Shown in pieces: positions 1 through 11,553 of a DNA stretch of 64,000 bases. Source of the stretch: Ramazzottius varieornatus (lineage: Eukaryota > Tardigrada > Eutardigrada > Parachela > Ramazzottiidae); NCBI GenBank assembly GCA_001949185.1, contig BDGG01000004.1, forward strand, positions 2,983,267-3,047,266, given 5' to 3'. The position numbers were made by a program, and so were the translations under genes. The first letter of the stretch is position 1; each line of letters starts with the position of its first letter. Under the pieces are notes generated by a model. The model had not been told where the DNA came from and did not search any database. It saw nothing but the letters and a program-made list of their open reading frames with translations.

Positions 1-3000
1 AGTGAAATTCCGAATGGGAGCCTGTCTGCGACCCTGTTCAGAGCCTGCTTATCTCCAGACTGGCAAATCTTATCGATGTAACATTGATAAAATTCCCCAG
101 TGTAGAAATAAGCAAGGTCTGAACAGGCTCGAAGACTACCAATCTCATTTTTGCCGTTCCGGCCGCCGATAGTCAGGTTACCTGCAGACGTTCTTGCTCC
201 CTGCCGAGATACACCAAATACTTGAGTTGTGGTTCACAAGCCAGCCAGACTTCTAGAAACCCTTCCCCATCAAAGGTTTGCTGGCCCCGGAAGTTTGACG
301 ATAGAGACATGTACGCATAAACTAAGCTACAGCCGAAACTCCCTATTTTTATCGCTGGAAAATTTCCGTTTCTTCTTCCTTCAAAGTTGGGGCAATCGAA
401 CTGTCAAAAATAATAGGCTGATGAGTCCGCAATGACGAATGCTTGCATGGGTTGTTTTCAAGCTGGGAATTGTACCGTCTGCACAACCCTGCATCAGAGA
501 GAAAAATGGGCTGCTTTGTCGATTATTGGCGAGGATGATCGCGTGCTACAGATTTTCCTTGTATGCGTGTTCGAAATCCATTTTCAACGTTAAAAGGCAG
601 TAGATAGAAAACTACTACGCCAAATCTTCCTGGACAGGACAGGAAGCTTGATAATTGCAGCGTATTACGGTACGCTTCGTAATCCATTCTCTAGCTCAGT
701 CAGAGGAAGGTCGATACTTCCCCAGCCTAGAAGTCGGAACTCGTCCAGAATTCTCAAATTTTTCTCACAGTTATACGTTCGTACCTTGGGATCACTACAA
801 ACTGTGTTTTGAATACTCGGTGTCACACGCCACTGCTGGGCCGAGTGATTTCGCCAACAATTTTCAAAAATTTTGATGGGCGTGGCATTACTACCGTTTT
901 GCATTTATGGTCGCTTCCTTGTTCTTCGTTTGATTCGACTTTCAAGTTATATTAGTATTGGTCTCGGTACGTATATAGGTGATATGCCAAAACAGTTTAT
1001 GGTTTGTTTCCAGTCTGGGACGTTGTTGAAGTTCGTTATGTTTTGTCTGACTTACTACATTGTCGATTCCCACTGTCTGAGTCTGTTTCTGAACGCATCG
1101 ACAAGAGTAGACGTCGCATATATATGTGACCAATACGAGAATGCTCATTGCCCTGTATAAATATAGTCACGTCAATTATTAAGGGCACGATCCATTTCTG
1201 TAATGAAATTTTGCATCCATAAGGCACAAATCTAGGTTGCATGGCTGGCCTCTAATTGTGATTGTTGAAGAAGCTCTAATAGACATCATGATAAATTATC
1301 AGATAACACCTTTTCTGTCCCGCGTTTCGACACGCGCCTTGATGGAGGGATCCATTATGAATGCCAGCTGCGACACAGATTCCGGGGAAGCTAGCTGGCA
1401 AATTCGGTGTGGTTCCGCCGTGGGTGATCCGACATTTTCAGGCAGGTTGAAAGAAGAAACCGGAGACACCTTGTTCCAGCTCATCCGTGGCCGCAGAGGA
1501 AAAAAGAGGCCTGCGGAAGAATACGGCTTGCACGTAATGTCAAAGCTGTTGCATCTCGGTACGCCGTCGTATTCAGTTTACGCGGCAAGAAGTGGCACTT
1601 GCTCGTAGATGGGCAGACTGACCTACGATCCTCTGGTGAAATTTGCTGCGGGACATCTTTCTGTGCTTAGTGAAATTGTTATTAGATTTTGTCCCAGAAC
1701 TCAGAGTCGACTGCCTGCCGAATATATATTACTGGGTGAGTATGTCCATTTGCCGGTTTCGCAATAATTGGTCGGAGGCTCCTCGCCGTGTTTATTTGAG
1801 GATCTTTAGGTAGTGAATGAAGCAACTTCAGTGCTACTTTGTACAGTGAGCCTCGATCCAGCGTTCACTTGTCATACGAAAAGTTATCGCAGAAAAGTAG
1901 AAATGCATGTGTCCATGAGACCAGGCGAGGTCGAGTCGGACCCGTGCCTCTTGACTTCCGCCATAACGCGGCCGAACAGTGTAGCGGGTACACATGTGGA
2001 CAGTGGTTTTCTGTTTGCTTAAAATTGTGTGTTAGAACTGATGTACAGTTGTTTGAACATTATGTTGATATTACCCTTATTAACTTCAGTAATTTGAAAT
2101 TCCATTACGCCAAAATTTACTTCCATTTTCCTTTGCCGAGCTTGCAGTTTCTCTTTCCGCATGTCCAAATACAGTATCACGCGTCTCGTAACCGGCGAAC
2201 CGTACAGGAAGCAAGATAGACTGCGCTATCTCGACAAGGTAGATGGGAGAGCACTGCTTGCAAGCCGGGCCCTTGTGAGACATGTCACAACAACAGGAAG
2301 CGGGATTGGTCTCTGGGTGAAAATGACAATCCGAGCGCGGGCATATGTGATATCAGAGCAATTGGTTATAGCAGGCTGAGTATGCCTCCGATTGCACTTC
2401 ACATGGGCACACACACATGAGCCCTGTTGGCCGGCTTATTTTCCTCGGTCCATTTTAATTACCGGCTGGCTATTCAGCCTTGACAAAGACCATCAGATTC
2501 TAATCTTTCTTCAATTAATATAAGATGTGCCTGCCGGTACGTGCAGGTCGCGCAAGCCGGCTAGCGCTCTCCCACCTCCTCTCATAAACCCACCTCACTT
2601 ACTCCCGGCATCCGTTACATCCCCCTCACTTTGCTTGCTTACAACGCATATGCTCCCATTTTCCCCGCTCCAATCATACCAGATAATCTCTAGTCCTCGA
2701 GATGTTCATATCTCTTGTCAGGTAGGAGCGTGATGAATCAGTGTCTCAGGTCCGATCTTCCAGTTATCCCTTTCCGACGTCGGGAGCTGACTGAAGATAC
2801 GAAGACTTCGGTACAATTATACCCTCCTGCTTTCATGACATGCTTTCCAGCCACCCACGGCACTCTCGAGTTTGGCCACCGACTGGAAGACTAGTGATTT
2901 TTTTGTTGTGCCACACATGACAAACAAAAAATCATTGTCTCTCCTGCCGGTGCATACTCTACTCGTCCACCGCATCCAGCACATCCACCGGGAAATCCTT

Positions 3001-3449
3001 CCTTCCTTTTTGACCAAAGCTGACACGGAGCACTGCCTTGAATAGAACGGTGAGCAGAAAAAATCACTTTGAATAATACGGACCGTTCGTTTTGCAGCGA
3101 CCCTTTTATGCTTTACGTTGAAAACGTTCTGGAACGAGGCCGTGAAACAGAGTACAATTTGACGAGATAATTCATGTGGGAAAAAGGAAATAAAGCCATG
3201 AGACCATAACCCGGAAGAACCACCAGCGCAACGAACGTCATAAATTACAGGCAAAAGCTTTGCATTGTGACAAAAAGTCATAGCGGCCTACACCAGACAG
3301 AGTATGAATACGAGATAAAACTGTAGAAATTTCTCCTGACGAACTAACACACCTGACTAGGAATGGATCAAAAGCATGCACGAACTCTCCTTATTGAGAT
3401 CTTACGCTCAATTATTATTCTTTCACACTCCGAGTTAAAGTTCACTCCC
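1..3449. other. No recognised gene (window edge to endophilin 3' end)
   Basis: I find no reading frame here with a family I recognise and no convincing exon chain. The longest open frames (1237-1608 on plus, 2817-3281 on minus) have no domain-like pattern. The stretch next to 3450 is the presumed 3' untranslated flank of endophilin. A hairpin at 33-127 is listed separately. Confidence 0.5.
33..127. repeat. Imperfect hairpin of about 95 nt, precursor-like
   Basis: Bases 33-52 are nearly the reverse complement of bases 108-127: 18 of 20 positions match. A second inverted pair (71-79 and 81-89) sits in the middle. Partial complementarity continues between the two, so the whole 95 nt can fold into one long stem. 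Size and shape resemble a microRNA precursor. The strand is undecided. A chance inverted repeat or a mobile-element remnant is the alternative. Confidence 0.4.
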
Positions 3450-6400
3450 TCACTTCTTTGGAAGGTCGACGATAACCTCCACGTATGTCACGGGAAAGAC
3501 CCCGCTTTTTCCATGCACTGTCCCTTCAAACCAGTTTTCCTGCAGTTCAGACCATTTCCAGTGAGAAAACCTCGGATGAAATGAGAAAATAATAACATTG
3601 CACTCACGTCGATTCTGTCGGTTAACGTGATGAGGTCATTCTCCTTAAATTCCAGTTCGCCCTCATTTTCGGGTTCGAAGTCGTACAGTGCTTTGCACGA
3701 GGCCTTTGGTTGCTGCAACTGTGAGTGTGAGCTAGGTGGCATGGGAAGATGAGGGAGCCCGTGCCCATTTCCGAAGGCAGCTTCCGGCTGGGAAAGGGGC
3801 GTATTAACGGAAACTGGAGTGGAAACGGCAGGCACTGATCCTTTAGGTGGTGGCACTAGCGATGAACCAAAACTAATTTGCGTGTCCGCGGTCATCTGCA
3901 GGCCTTGTCGGGCTGACGGGTACATGCCAGTCCCTCCCGTGGGAGACAGCGGCGAGGGCGACCTCGTCGGACCTACAGCATATCACACTATGAAGGCGGC
4001 TTCATGTTGATCAACACATCGTAAAGGAAAAACAGAGGTCCCGTCCAGACTAATGATAAGCAATGAGATCCATGCGAGGGAGAAACGAAGGAAAACCAAG
4101 TGACGTACGGTAGGAAACTGCAACAAAAAAAAGAAAACTGCATAAGTAAGCCAATAAAGCCAAACCCCGAGAGAAAAAAATTAAAATGACAAGAAACGAG
4201 AGCTAGAAAAACAAACGCAAAATAAAAAACAAAATCCTCACTAGTAAAAGAGACCAAAGTTCATGCGCAAAGAACTTATATTGGTAGAGAAAAGGAAACT
4301 AGATAATTGTAAAATCGTAAAGTTATCGCCATACTTGCGGTGACTGCAGGAGGTCCACCCCACGCATTGTCCGAGTCGGCTATGTCGGCAGCTTCTGGGC
4401 TTCCATTGCCATTAGTGAACATGGTGGGTTCTGGGGTGGCACGACTGGATGAAGGATATGCTGTTGGGGGTACTCTGTGCTGCCTGGGCTCTCTCACTTT
4501 CATGGCTGCTTCGTCACGTCTGTAAGACGAACAATTTGCATTAATTACATCCGCAAGGATCCGTATCACCAAGGAAGAGGCTTACTTGGAATACAGAGTG
4601 TGCTGCAAGTTCTCGAGGATCGCCGCATTCTGCTTGTGAAATTCCACAGTAGCTTCCACCAGCGCAATCAACTGTGAAACCTGCTCGACCTCATTGTCTA
4701 GTAAATTATACATGGCGGATTCCGCCAGCGCCTTGGATTCTTCAAATTTCTCCTCTGCTTGCTTAATCTCCTCTTCCGTCACACTCCCCGCACCTAATAA
4801 GATAATCTGATGAAATTAAAGTTATCTAGTTTCCTATGATGGTTGCACCCAGCTTTCCCGTACCTCCACCTGGACCTACAATCAAGATTACAAATTTTAA
4901 CACTCGAAATCTCTGAAAGATTATCAGTAACATAATCAGTCAAGAAAAGCAAACACACCTTTCACATGTTTCCGCTTTTTGCAGTCGAAGTCCAGCCTAC
5001 GCCCTTCCAACTTTTTGCGGTGAAACTGCATAGAACTACAGTCAGTCAACCAGCAACACACCTCATCATATGGGACGTCGACAAAAGGTTTCACCCAGAT
5101 CGCTATTCAAAGTGGCGGACGTTTGCACTCTTATTGACGCAGAGGGAGCGCCACTTGGGAGGACGATCGGGCTGAATTCATTTGCTAGCGTCCCATATGT
5201 TATCGTTTCTTACCAGCAGGTCCTTGATGTCTTTGGTTTGTAAAAGGTGTAGCGGATCGAGGAAAGCCTGCCGAACCTGGTCCTCCAGCGCATACTTGAC
5301 TTCGGCCATCTGCCGCATTGCTTCTCCCGCTTCAATCAACGACTGTCCTGAAAACAAAATCCATGTTTTTTAAGGTATGACTCCTGGTCTTCCGGTAACA
5401 GAAGACTGGGTTGGTTGGGCAAGTATCCTTACCGAAAAGAGACTCAGGACCGAGGTCGCCGCCGTATTTCACCATGGTGTCGCCCAACAGACCTTCCGAC
5501 TGCGGGTAGGGATGTTGCTTTGCTTGACCCCTCATCTTTGCGTACGAGTTAAAGGCGTTCATTTTGGCCCGCGTTGCCGGGTTAGGCTGCAGGTATTCTT
5601 TCGTTCGATTGATCAGGTTCTCGATCAGTTCCGCCGTCACGTCGGTTTTCTGCAAAACAAATTCCTCCATACCTTTCTGTTTTTGAGACTTCGTAGACTA
5701 CAATTGTGTATTGAGTGAGTCTATTTATTTTCAATCTTGGAAGTCTAGACTTTTTGTCGCCTGCAGTCAATTGCTGCTGTCGATAGAATAACCCATCCCA
5801 ATTTGCGACCATAGATTTTCGCGGTGTTCAGTTAATGCCGCTGTGACACGAGCTGTAATACCGCTTCCTTCCATCATCGATCGGTTTCCACCATCATGGA
5901 AAGCTGGCTCAGTTCGTCGCAACGCCAACAACATTATCGCCGCTGCTATCTCTCTGGTCGGACACTGGAGCCGAGCGGAAATGCGAAGACGAAAGGCGCA
6001 TTGAGTTCTGAACCGCTGGAGCCAAGGATCCTTCCCTGCACCTCTCGCCCTGTTGGATCGGAAGAGGGTGTCGACGAGCTCAGAGGATCTCAGTGAAGCA
6101 TTGAACAAAGCACGAGGCGAGAAGACAAGTACTGCGCTCGTAATGTTAGCGGGTTGAAGGAAGAATCGGAAATCGATAACCAGACGCAGCGACCCCTTCA
6201 CGGTGAATTCTCAGAGGAAGGTTCGCGAACAAGCACACGGGCTTCTTCAACGGTGCCATCCTAGTACGCACATTGAAACTCTATATGCAGATCAGTATGT
6301 ACGAGGATTCAGTGCACCCGAGCTAAGTTACCTCTTCTTTAAAAAGTATTCTGGAATCTAACAGTCGCACTCTGGAAGTTCCACCTTACTATGCGTACCT

Positions 6401-7916
6401 TTTTCTTCACTCCTGGCTCCGATCCTCGCTTACTCCTGTACACACGATGACCACTTTTTCGGAGTCATTGACTGTTACAGAGCAAATGAGGCGAGCGCCA
6501 AACTGCGGTGGCGACGAACACTGTCGGAAGGCCACACCTTGTTCCCAGCTTCCAAGGAGAAACCAAAGTGTTATTCGAAGTCTACACGCTTCTATCATAA
6601 TACTCGATCATTGAAATGGTAATCGCGTTAGCTGCGGGGGAAAAAACTAGAACCGGGGTGTTTCACCGCTCGCATCGTTCCCGGTGCACGATAGGTTGAG
6701 CATTCCTGTGTCAAGTGGCGGCATGCACGGAGACCTTCGTCTGTTTATTCACTTCATTGTTCCCATTGCGTCACCGCTAGTTCCTCCTTCACATCAAGTT
6801 CCTTGCGTATTGATCTTTTCGGTGAATAACATTATCTGACAGTGGTGTAAAGTGCAAATCAGCAAGTTGCCTCGACCTCCCTCCACCGCCGAGAAACGAC
6901 AAACCGAGCCGTTTGCTTCAGCAATACCCTAGAGGATCCTTCGCTCAATAAACACATGAAAACCTCCTCGGCCTTTCCTCTCTGTTGCAACCGAATCTTT
7001 CGAACTTGAGCATCGGCCCTGATGAAAGTCTCTCATCATGTCATCCGACAGATGAACGCACAAAGTTAATAGTCGTTATGAAAATGCAGTTTCCTTGACA
7101 TTTGAACGAGGCGTGTCTTGTGAATTTTTGGAATGGCAGTTATGGAGAAAGGGAAGTTTCTTACTCGTTCCATTTCTTTGAAGTCTTCGTCCAGCCGCGT
7201 AGGTTCGGCGCCTCCGATCTTTTCCGAGACATACTGCAAAAGACCACATTCTAATTGATTTTCATGGCACACTTTTCTTTCTTCCAGACTGAATGGCCCC
7301 ACCTCTTTTCTGTCAAGATAACATGGCACAGTGGTTTATTCAGCAAACAAGACATTATAGTCGTATATTTATGATCTACTGCGTCATATCCTGGGATCGT
7401 GCGTCAAAGATGGTCCCCGGGAAGTAGACATTAGAATCGAGTGGAAACGCTCTCGATACTGTAATGAAGTGACACACCGTCACGTTCACCATAACGAACT
7501 CTGTAATCTATATCAGATAGAGTTGTGGATCCCTGGTCTGGTCGAATCACAATTACGGAAGACCGCAGTCCGAAGACTCACAACTAGCGAAATAATATTT
7601 TCTGTTTATCCATACTAATGCCACTAAAGGAAGCACCAACCAACTACGTTTCATTTGGAGTAGCGAAACTCGTAAGTTTTCACGATACTCCAACAGAGAA
7701 CCCTTAGATCAGTAAGACTGGCACTTGTATAGTTAAAGGTGTCGCTAAGTGAGATTAGCGAGACATTAAGATGTAATGAATACTTGGTGGAATGGTGCTT
7801 ACCTGGTTGGCTTTATTGAATTGCTGTAAACAGATGAAACAGCATATTAATAGGCGTTAAAAGATCATCAAACGTTTCCCGAGTTCACGTACCTTCTTGA
7901 GTCCAGCGAGAGACAT
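3450..7916 (-). CDS. EndoA: Endophilin A (BAR-SH3 protein)
   Basis: Membrane-curving BAR protein that recruits dynamin and synaptojanin during endocytosis; this is family knowledge. Eleven exons: 7893-7916, 7803-7823, 7165-7233, 5433-5649, 5214-5347, 4959-5025, 4864-4875, 4586-4793, 4335-4519, 3608-3972 and 3450-3539. All phases agree and give 463 aa, a little longer than vertebrate endophilins. The start encodes the amphipathic helix [10 protein letters not shown]. The BAR domain (about 6-260) contains [14 protein letters not shown] Ser/Pro-rich linker follows, then a C-terminal SH3 (about 404-460) with [15 protein letters not shown] and ENWFEG. Exon 7 is a 12-nt micro-exon (Gly-Pro-Gly-Gly) that can be skipped in frame. 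Intron 3 is about 1.5 kb, the longest here, and could hide an alternative first exon. The orthology call is firm; the subtype (A rather than B) rests on the BAR sequence. Confidence 0.93.
4864..4875 (-). other. EndoA: 12-nt micro-exon in the endophilin BAR domain
   Basis: On the minus strand an AG acceptor precedes, and a GTACGG donor follows, the twelve bases encoding roughly Pro-Gly-Gly with split glycine codons at both ends. The flanking exons end and begin in the same phase, so skipping keeps the frame. It lies between the CKKRKHVKG and [11 protein letters not shown] segments of the BAR domain. Confidence 0.7.
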
Positions 7917-8878
7917 TTTCGAGTACAGCGGAACGTGAAGTATTCACAACAATGCTACGTGTCAACTTTGAGTTTTCCCAGTGAAGTCAGTGAACTTCCG
8001 CCAGCAAGCGATGAATTCAGGTCCTATGGACGAACCTGCGAATCAAAAATTACCGATGGTATCTATTCCAGTTTTCCATCTACAAGAATAAAATCGATGC
8101 GAGTCGACCATACCGTAGTTGATGTACGACGGAATAACGGAGTAGTCCACTTTCACCAGTCTGCGTACCTTATCCAGAACAAACAACGCCGCGAGCAGTC
8201 TACAACAAGCAGTCCTCAGTTAATGTAACCCTCAAAACTCCTGTCCGAATCACCGTCGTTGGTAGCGCCCAGCAAGAGGAAAAAGTTGGAGGAGGCTCAG
8301 TAAAGATATCGATAAAATAACTGAAGTCCGTCAGTATCCGTAGAAGAGTTTCAAGAAAGAGAGCCTTATGGTAAGGTTTCACGTTGGTCTAACAGATCAC
8401 TTCGAAGTCTGCAGCTTCTTTGAAGGATCAGCCATCAAACGACAACACTGGGAAGCATCAACAGACAAGCAGGGTATCATCCACGATTCAAAGGATGACT
8501 GGGCAAAAACGGGAAGATTGTTGAACTGTTCATTCGAATCTTTTCTCTTTTCGAGTAATTTCTGCAATTGCATCTATTGGTTGAAAACCCCGCTGTGGGT
8601 GGGCACTCGGATTTCAGGTTTGTGATCGTCCACGACCGCGAGGACGGTTGATCGCTTGATTGATGACGGGTCAGTGTCCGCAGCACCCGTAGAGCCTGCC
8701 TACAGTATCAGATGATCATGACAGGCTGCGTGGTCTCCGCTATTGTTGACGTTTTTCCAGTTAGAAACGTTATCGACGATTTATAGGTGTTCATCTTCTC
8801 TCAGACTCGTACCGACGGAGCGATGGTACCGGTGGCTGATAGCGTGGACACTTGAGTACACGAGGACGGGAAACAACC
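7917..8878. promoter_or_regulatory. Divergent intergenic region, endophilin / ASNSD1
   Basis: The 962 bp between two start codons facing away from each other presumably holds both promoters and 5' untranslated exons. No conserved open frame stands out. In particular I see no prefoldin-like upstream frame before ASNSD1. Confidence 0.4.
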
Positions 8879-11080
8879 ATGTGCGGGATCTTCTTCAGCG
8901 TCGCCGTTGTCGACTCTCCGGAGAAGCCTGTTGAACCACCGGAAACGACAGCTCGACTTCTCCAAAGACGTGGTCCGGATTTCCAGAGTTCCCCTTCCGA
9001 TTCAATCCTACATGGCTTTTGTGTATCTTCGTCTGTTCTGCATGTTCGAGCTGAAACCGCGCTTGCCAAACAACCAGTGGTCAGCGAGAAAGGAGACATT
9101 CTCTGCTGGAACGGAGAGATATTCCAGACCGGAAGTACGGACCTAGATGTCTCTGATAGCGACACCGTCTTCCTGTCTGACCGGCTTTGTGCTGCTGCTG
9201 CTGAAGAGAAGAGTGGAATATACAGAGTTTTGAGCGAAGTTAAAGGACCGTTTGCCCTGGTATATTACGATAGAGCGAATGACACTCTGTTCTTCGCCCG
9301 CGATCGATTTGGTGAGCATCTTTGAGGCAAACTGCGCGGTTAATCCTGCTAACTAGATTTTGTGTTCCGGTATGGCAACCACGCCTGGGTTCTTGCAGGG
9401 AGAAGAAGTCTCATCTGGATGCGCACGGAAACAAATCAGTTTGTGTTGTGTTCGGTATTACCGACGGAGCTTTCGCAAGGTAGTTCGCTGCCTTCTTGAT
9501 GACGATTTTCTGTTGTGTAAAAATAGAGTAAATTAACTGGGTTTTTCTCTTGACGTTTTTCGTCTAGCTGCTGAGGTGTCATACGGAGAAGTGTGCCCAC
9601 ACGGTTTGTTTTCCATGAAGATACAGAAGTCATCGTTATCATTCACCTTTTCTCCGTGGATGATGACTGCTTCGTCCGAAAGCCATGACTTGTCCAGCGA
9701 ACTCAAACACTTCGCAGCCCACAACGATCTTCACATATTTTCATTGACTGAGAAGCGCGAAGTGCAGAGCTACTTCTCGACTGAAACCGTAAAAGTCGCC
9801 GAGCTTACCATAACGGTCCCGGATGCAATAAATTTAGCTGAAATCGTCATGATGACATGGGTTGAAATCACTGAGAAATACCCAGAGCGTCGTTTGACCG
9901 ACTGCAGCTCGAAGTTCGAATGGCTCCAGGAGATAATTGGTCCGCCGGCTATCAGCGTTCTTCCTGTGGTGCAGAATTTTGAGGATCATCTGCGCAAGAG
10001 CGTCGAACGACGTTGTCGTTATGTGATTTCCAAATGCAAAAACTGTGGGTCAACCTGTGCTCATTCGAAGATCGCCGTACTGTTTTCTGGTGGCATAGAC
10101 TCGCTCTGTGTGGCTTATCTTGCCCACTCTTACGTCTTTGAATCTGAGCCCATCGACCTTCTCAACGTGCGTACAATTATGATTATCATAATGACATCAC
10201 TACCATATTTAAATAGAAATCCAAATATATTGTAGATTGTCAGCATAGTTTTGACTAACTGCTATGTTTCAGGTTGGTTTTCACGCGGATTCTCAGCCCG
10301 AGAAAGCCGCTATTGCACCCGATAGACTCACTGCGATTGCCGGACTGGAAGTCCTTCGATCTTGCTGCCCGACAAGGCAGTGGAACTTTGTCGAGATCGA
10401 TGTGCCGAAATCGGAAGTTGACCAGGTCCGCTCTACTCACCTATGGAAGCTCCTGACACCGCAAACCACGGTACTGGACTGCTCAATAGGCACGGCCCTG
10501 TGGTTCGCCGCACGTGGCGAGGGCAAGCTTAAAACTACGAAAACCGAATACTACGTTAGTCCAGCTCGAGTTGTGCTTTCTGGGCTTGGAGCCGACGAAC
10601 TTCTGGGAGGATACTCGCGACATCGAACCAGATTACAACGAGATGGCAAGGCTGGCTTACTGGAAGAACTGAACATGGACATTCGACGAATAGGTGAGCT
10701 ATTCGTTTCTTATCTTTATCTGTGCGTGATATGCGAGGATGGGGTCTCTGACAGGTGTACGGAACTGTGGACGGGACGATCGGGTGATTTCGGACCACGG
10801 ACGCGAAGCACGGTACCCTTTTCTCGATGAAAATTTGGCAGATTTTTTGTGCAGTTTACCTGCTGCACTTCGGTGTAATCTTACGTTGCCTCGTGGTCTG
10901 GGCGATAAGCTGTTGCTGCGGCTCTTGATGCTCAAGCTCGGTTTTGGACCTGATGTTGTTATGCTGGAAAAGCGAGCCATGCAATTTGGTACTCGTATTG
11001 CTAAAATCGATCAAACCAAGAAAGGCACTGATCTGGGTGCTTGCTTCGTATCGTCCAGCGACACGGACTTCCTTGTCTAG
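8879..11080 (+). CDS. ASNSD1: Asparagine synthetase domain-containing protein 1
   Basis: Five exons: 8879-9311, 9399-9479, 9568-10166, 10273-10693 and 10755-11080, giving 619 aa against about 640 in human. The start is set by MCGIF, which places the class II glutamine-amidotransferase nucleophile Cys at position 2. The N-terminal amidotransferase-like domain carries RRGPDF and CWNGEIF. The synthetase domain (about 330-600) has the ATP pyrophosphatase loop LFSGGIDS, then [16 protein letters not shown] and a C-terminal [20 protein letters not shown] block. That block (RN-GRDDR, LPRG-G-KLLLR, KRAMQFG-RIAK) is diagnostic of ASNSD1 rather than true asparagine synthetase. The enzymatic role is unproven even in well-studied animals. 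It is transcribed away from endophilin and followed head to tail by KIF6. Confidence 0.93.
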
Positions 11081-11553
11081 TTCGTAAAAAATTTGCTTGG
11101 TGAAAATCGTTCACTGATTTTTGTTCAGTCCTTCCTGGAACCAGGAAGTTGGGACGATGGGGTCCCTGAGTGTAACTATGGCTACGTACGGTAACCTATC
11201 GGGACAAAAACTAGGTGTTCCATATACGGTACAAGTACAGTACCTACCGTACGGTACGAAAATGGCTTTATGAAAGGGAAAGAATCCATCGGCGGTTTTG
11301 ATAACTGAATTACTATCTCATGCAGAAGACTGGAAATTCATCAGACTCAGTTTTCCGGTCTAGTGAATTTCGCTCGGTATGCCTCAACGCTGGAAAATAT
11401 GCAGAGTTTTGTCGGCGCCAGACAGTGAACATGAGTTTCGATCGAATCGAAATATCGATAGCTCAAAGAGCATAGAATTCCGCTTGTTTTCGACAGCGCT
11501 GAGTGTTCGTGAAAGTGAGGAGGGTAACGTAGTATTTTGCCCATCACTTCGGC
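11081..11553. other. Intergenic, ASNSD1 to KIF6
   Basis: The 473 bp contain the ASNSD1 3' flank and presumably the KIF6 promoter. The GGTAC motif and its variants cluster at 11184-11257, including a perfect 12-bp palindrome at 11245-11256. Nothing coding is supported. Confidence 0.4.

Noticed and set aside
1237-1608. Open frame of 123 codons with dibasic GKKR, neuropeptide-like
   Set aside because: No signal peptide, no repeated peptide copies and no recognised core; the frame does not begin with a convincing start.
2817-3281. Open minus-strand frame of 154 codons downstream of endophilin
   Set aside because: Composition and lack of any motif suggest chance; it overlaps the endophilin 3' flank.
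5767-6201. Open minus-strand frame of 144 codons inside endophilin intron 3
   Set aside because: No domain pattern and no in-phase splice connection to the BAR exons; probably random, though an alternative first exon in this intron remains possible.
8690-8880. A possible upstream prefoldin-like frame (ASDURF) before ASNSD1
   Set aside because: Vertebrate ASNSD1 transcripts carry one, but the short frames here (for example 8743-8934) overlap the start codon and show no prefoldin-like coiled coil.
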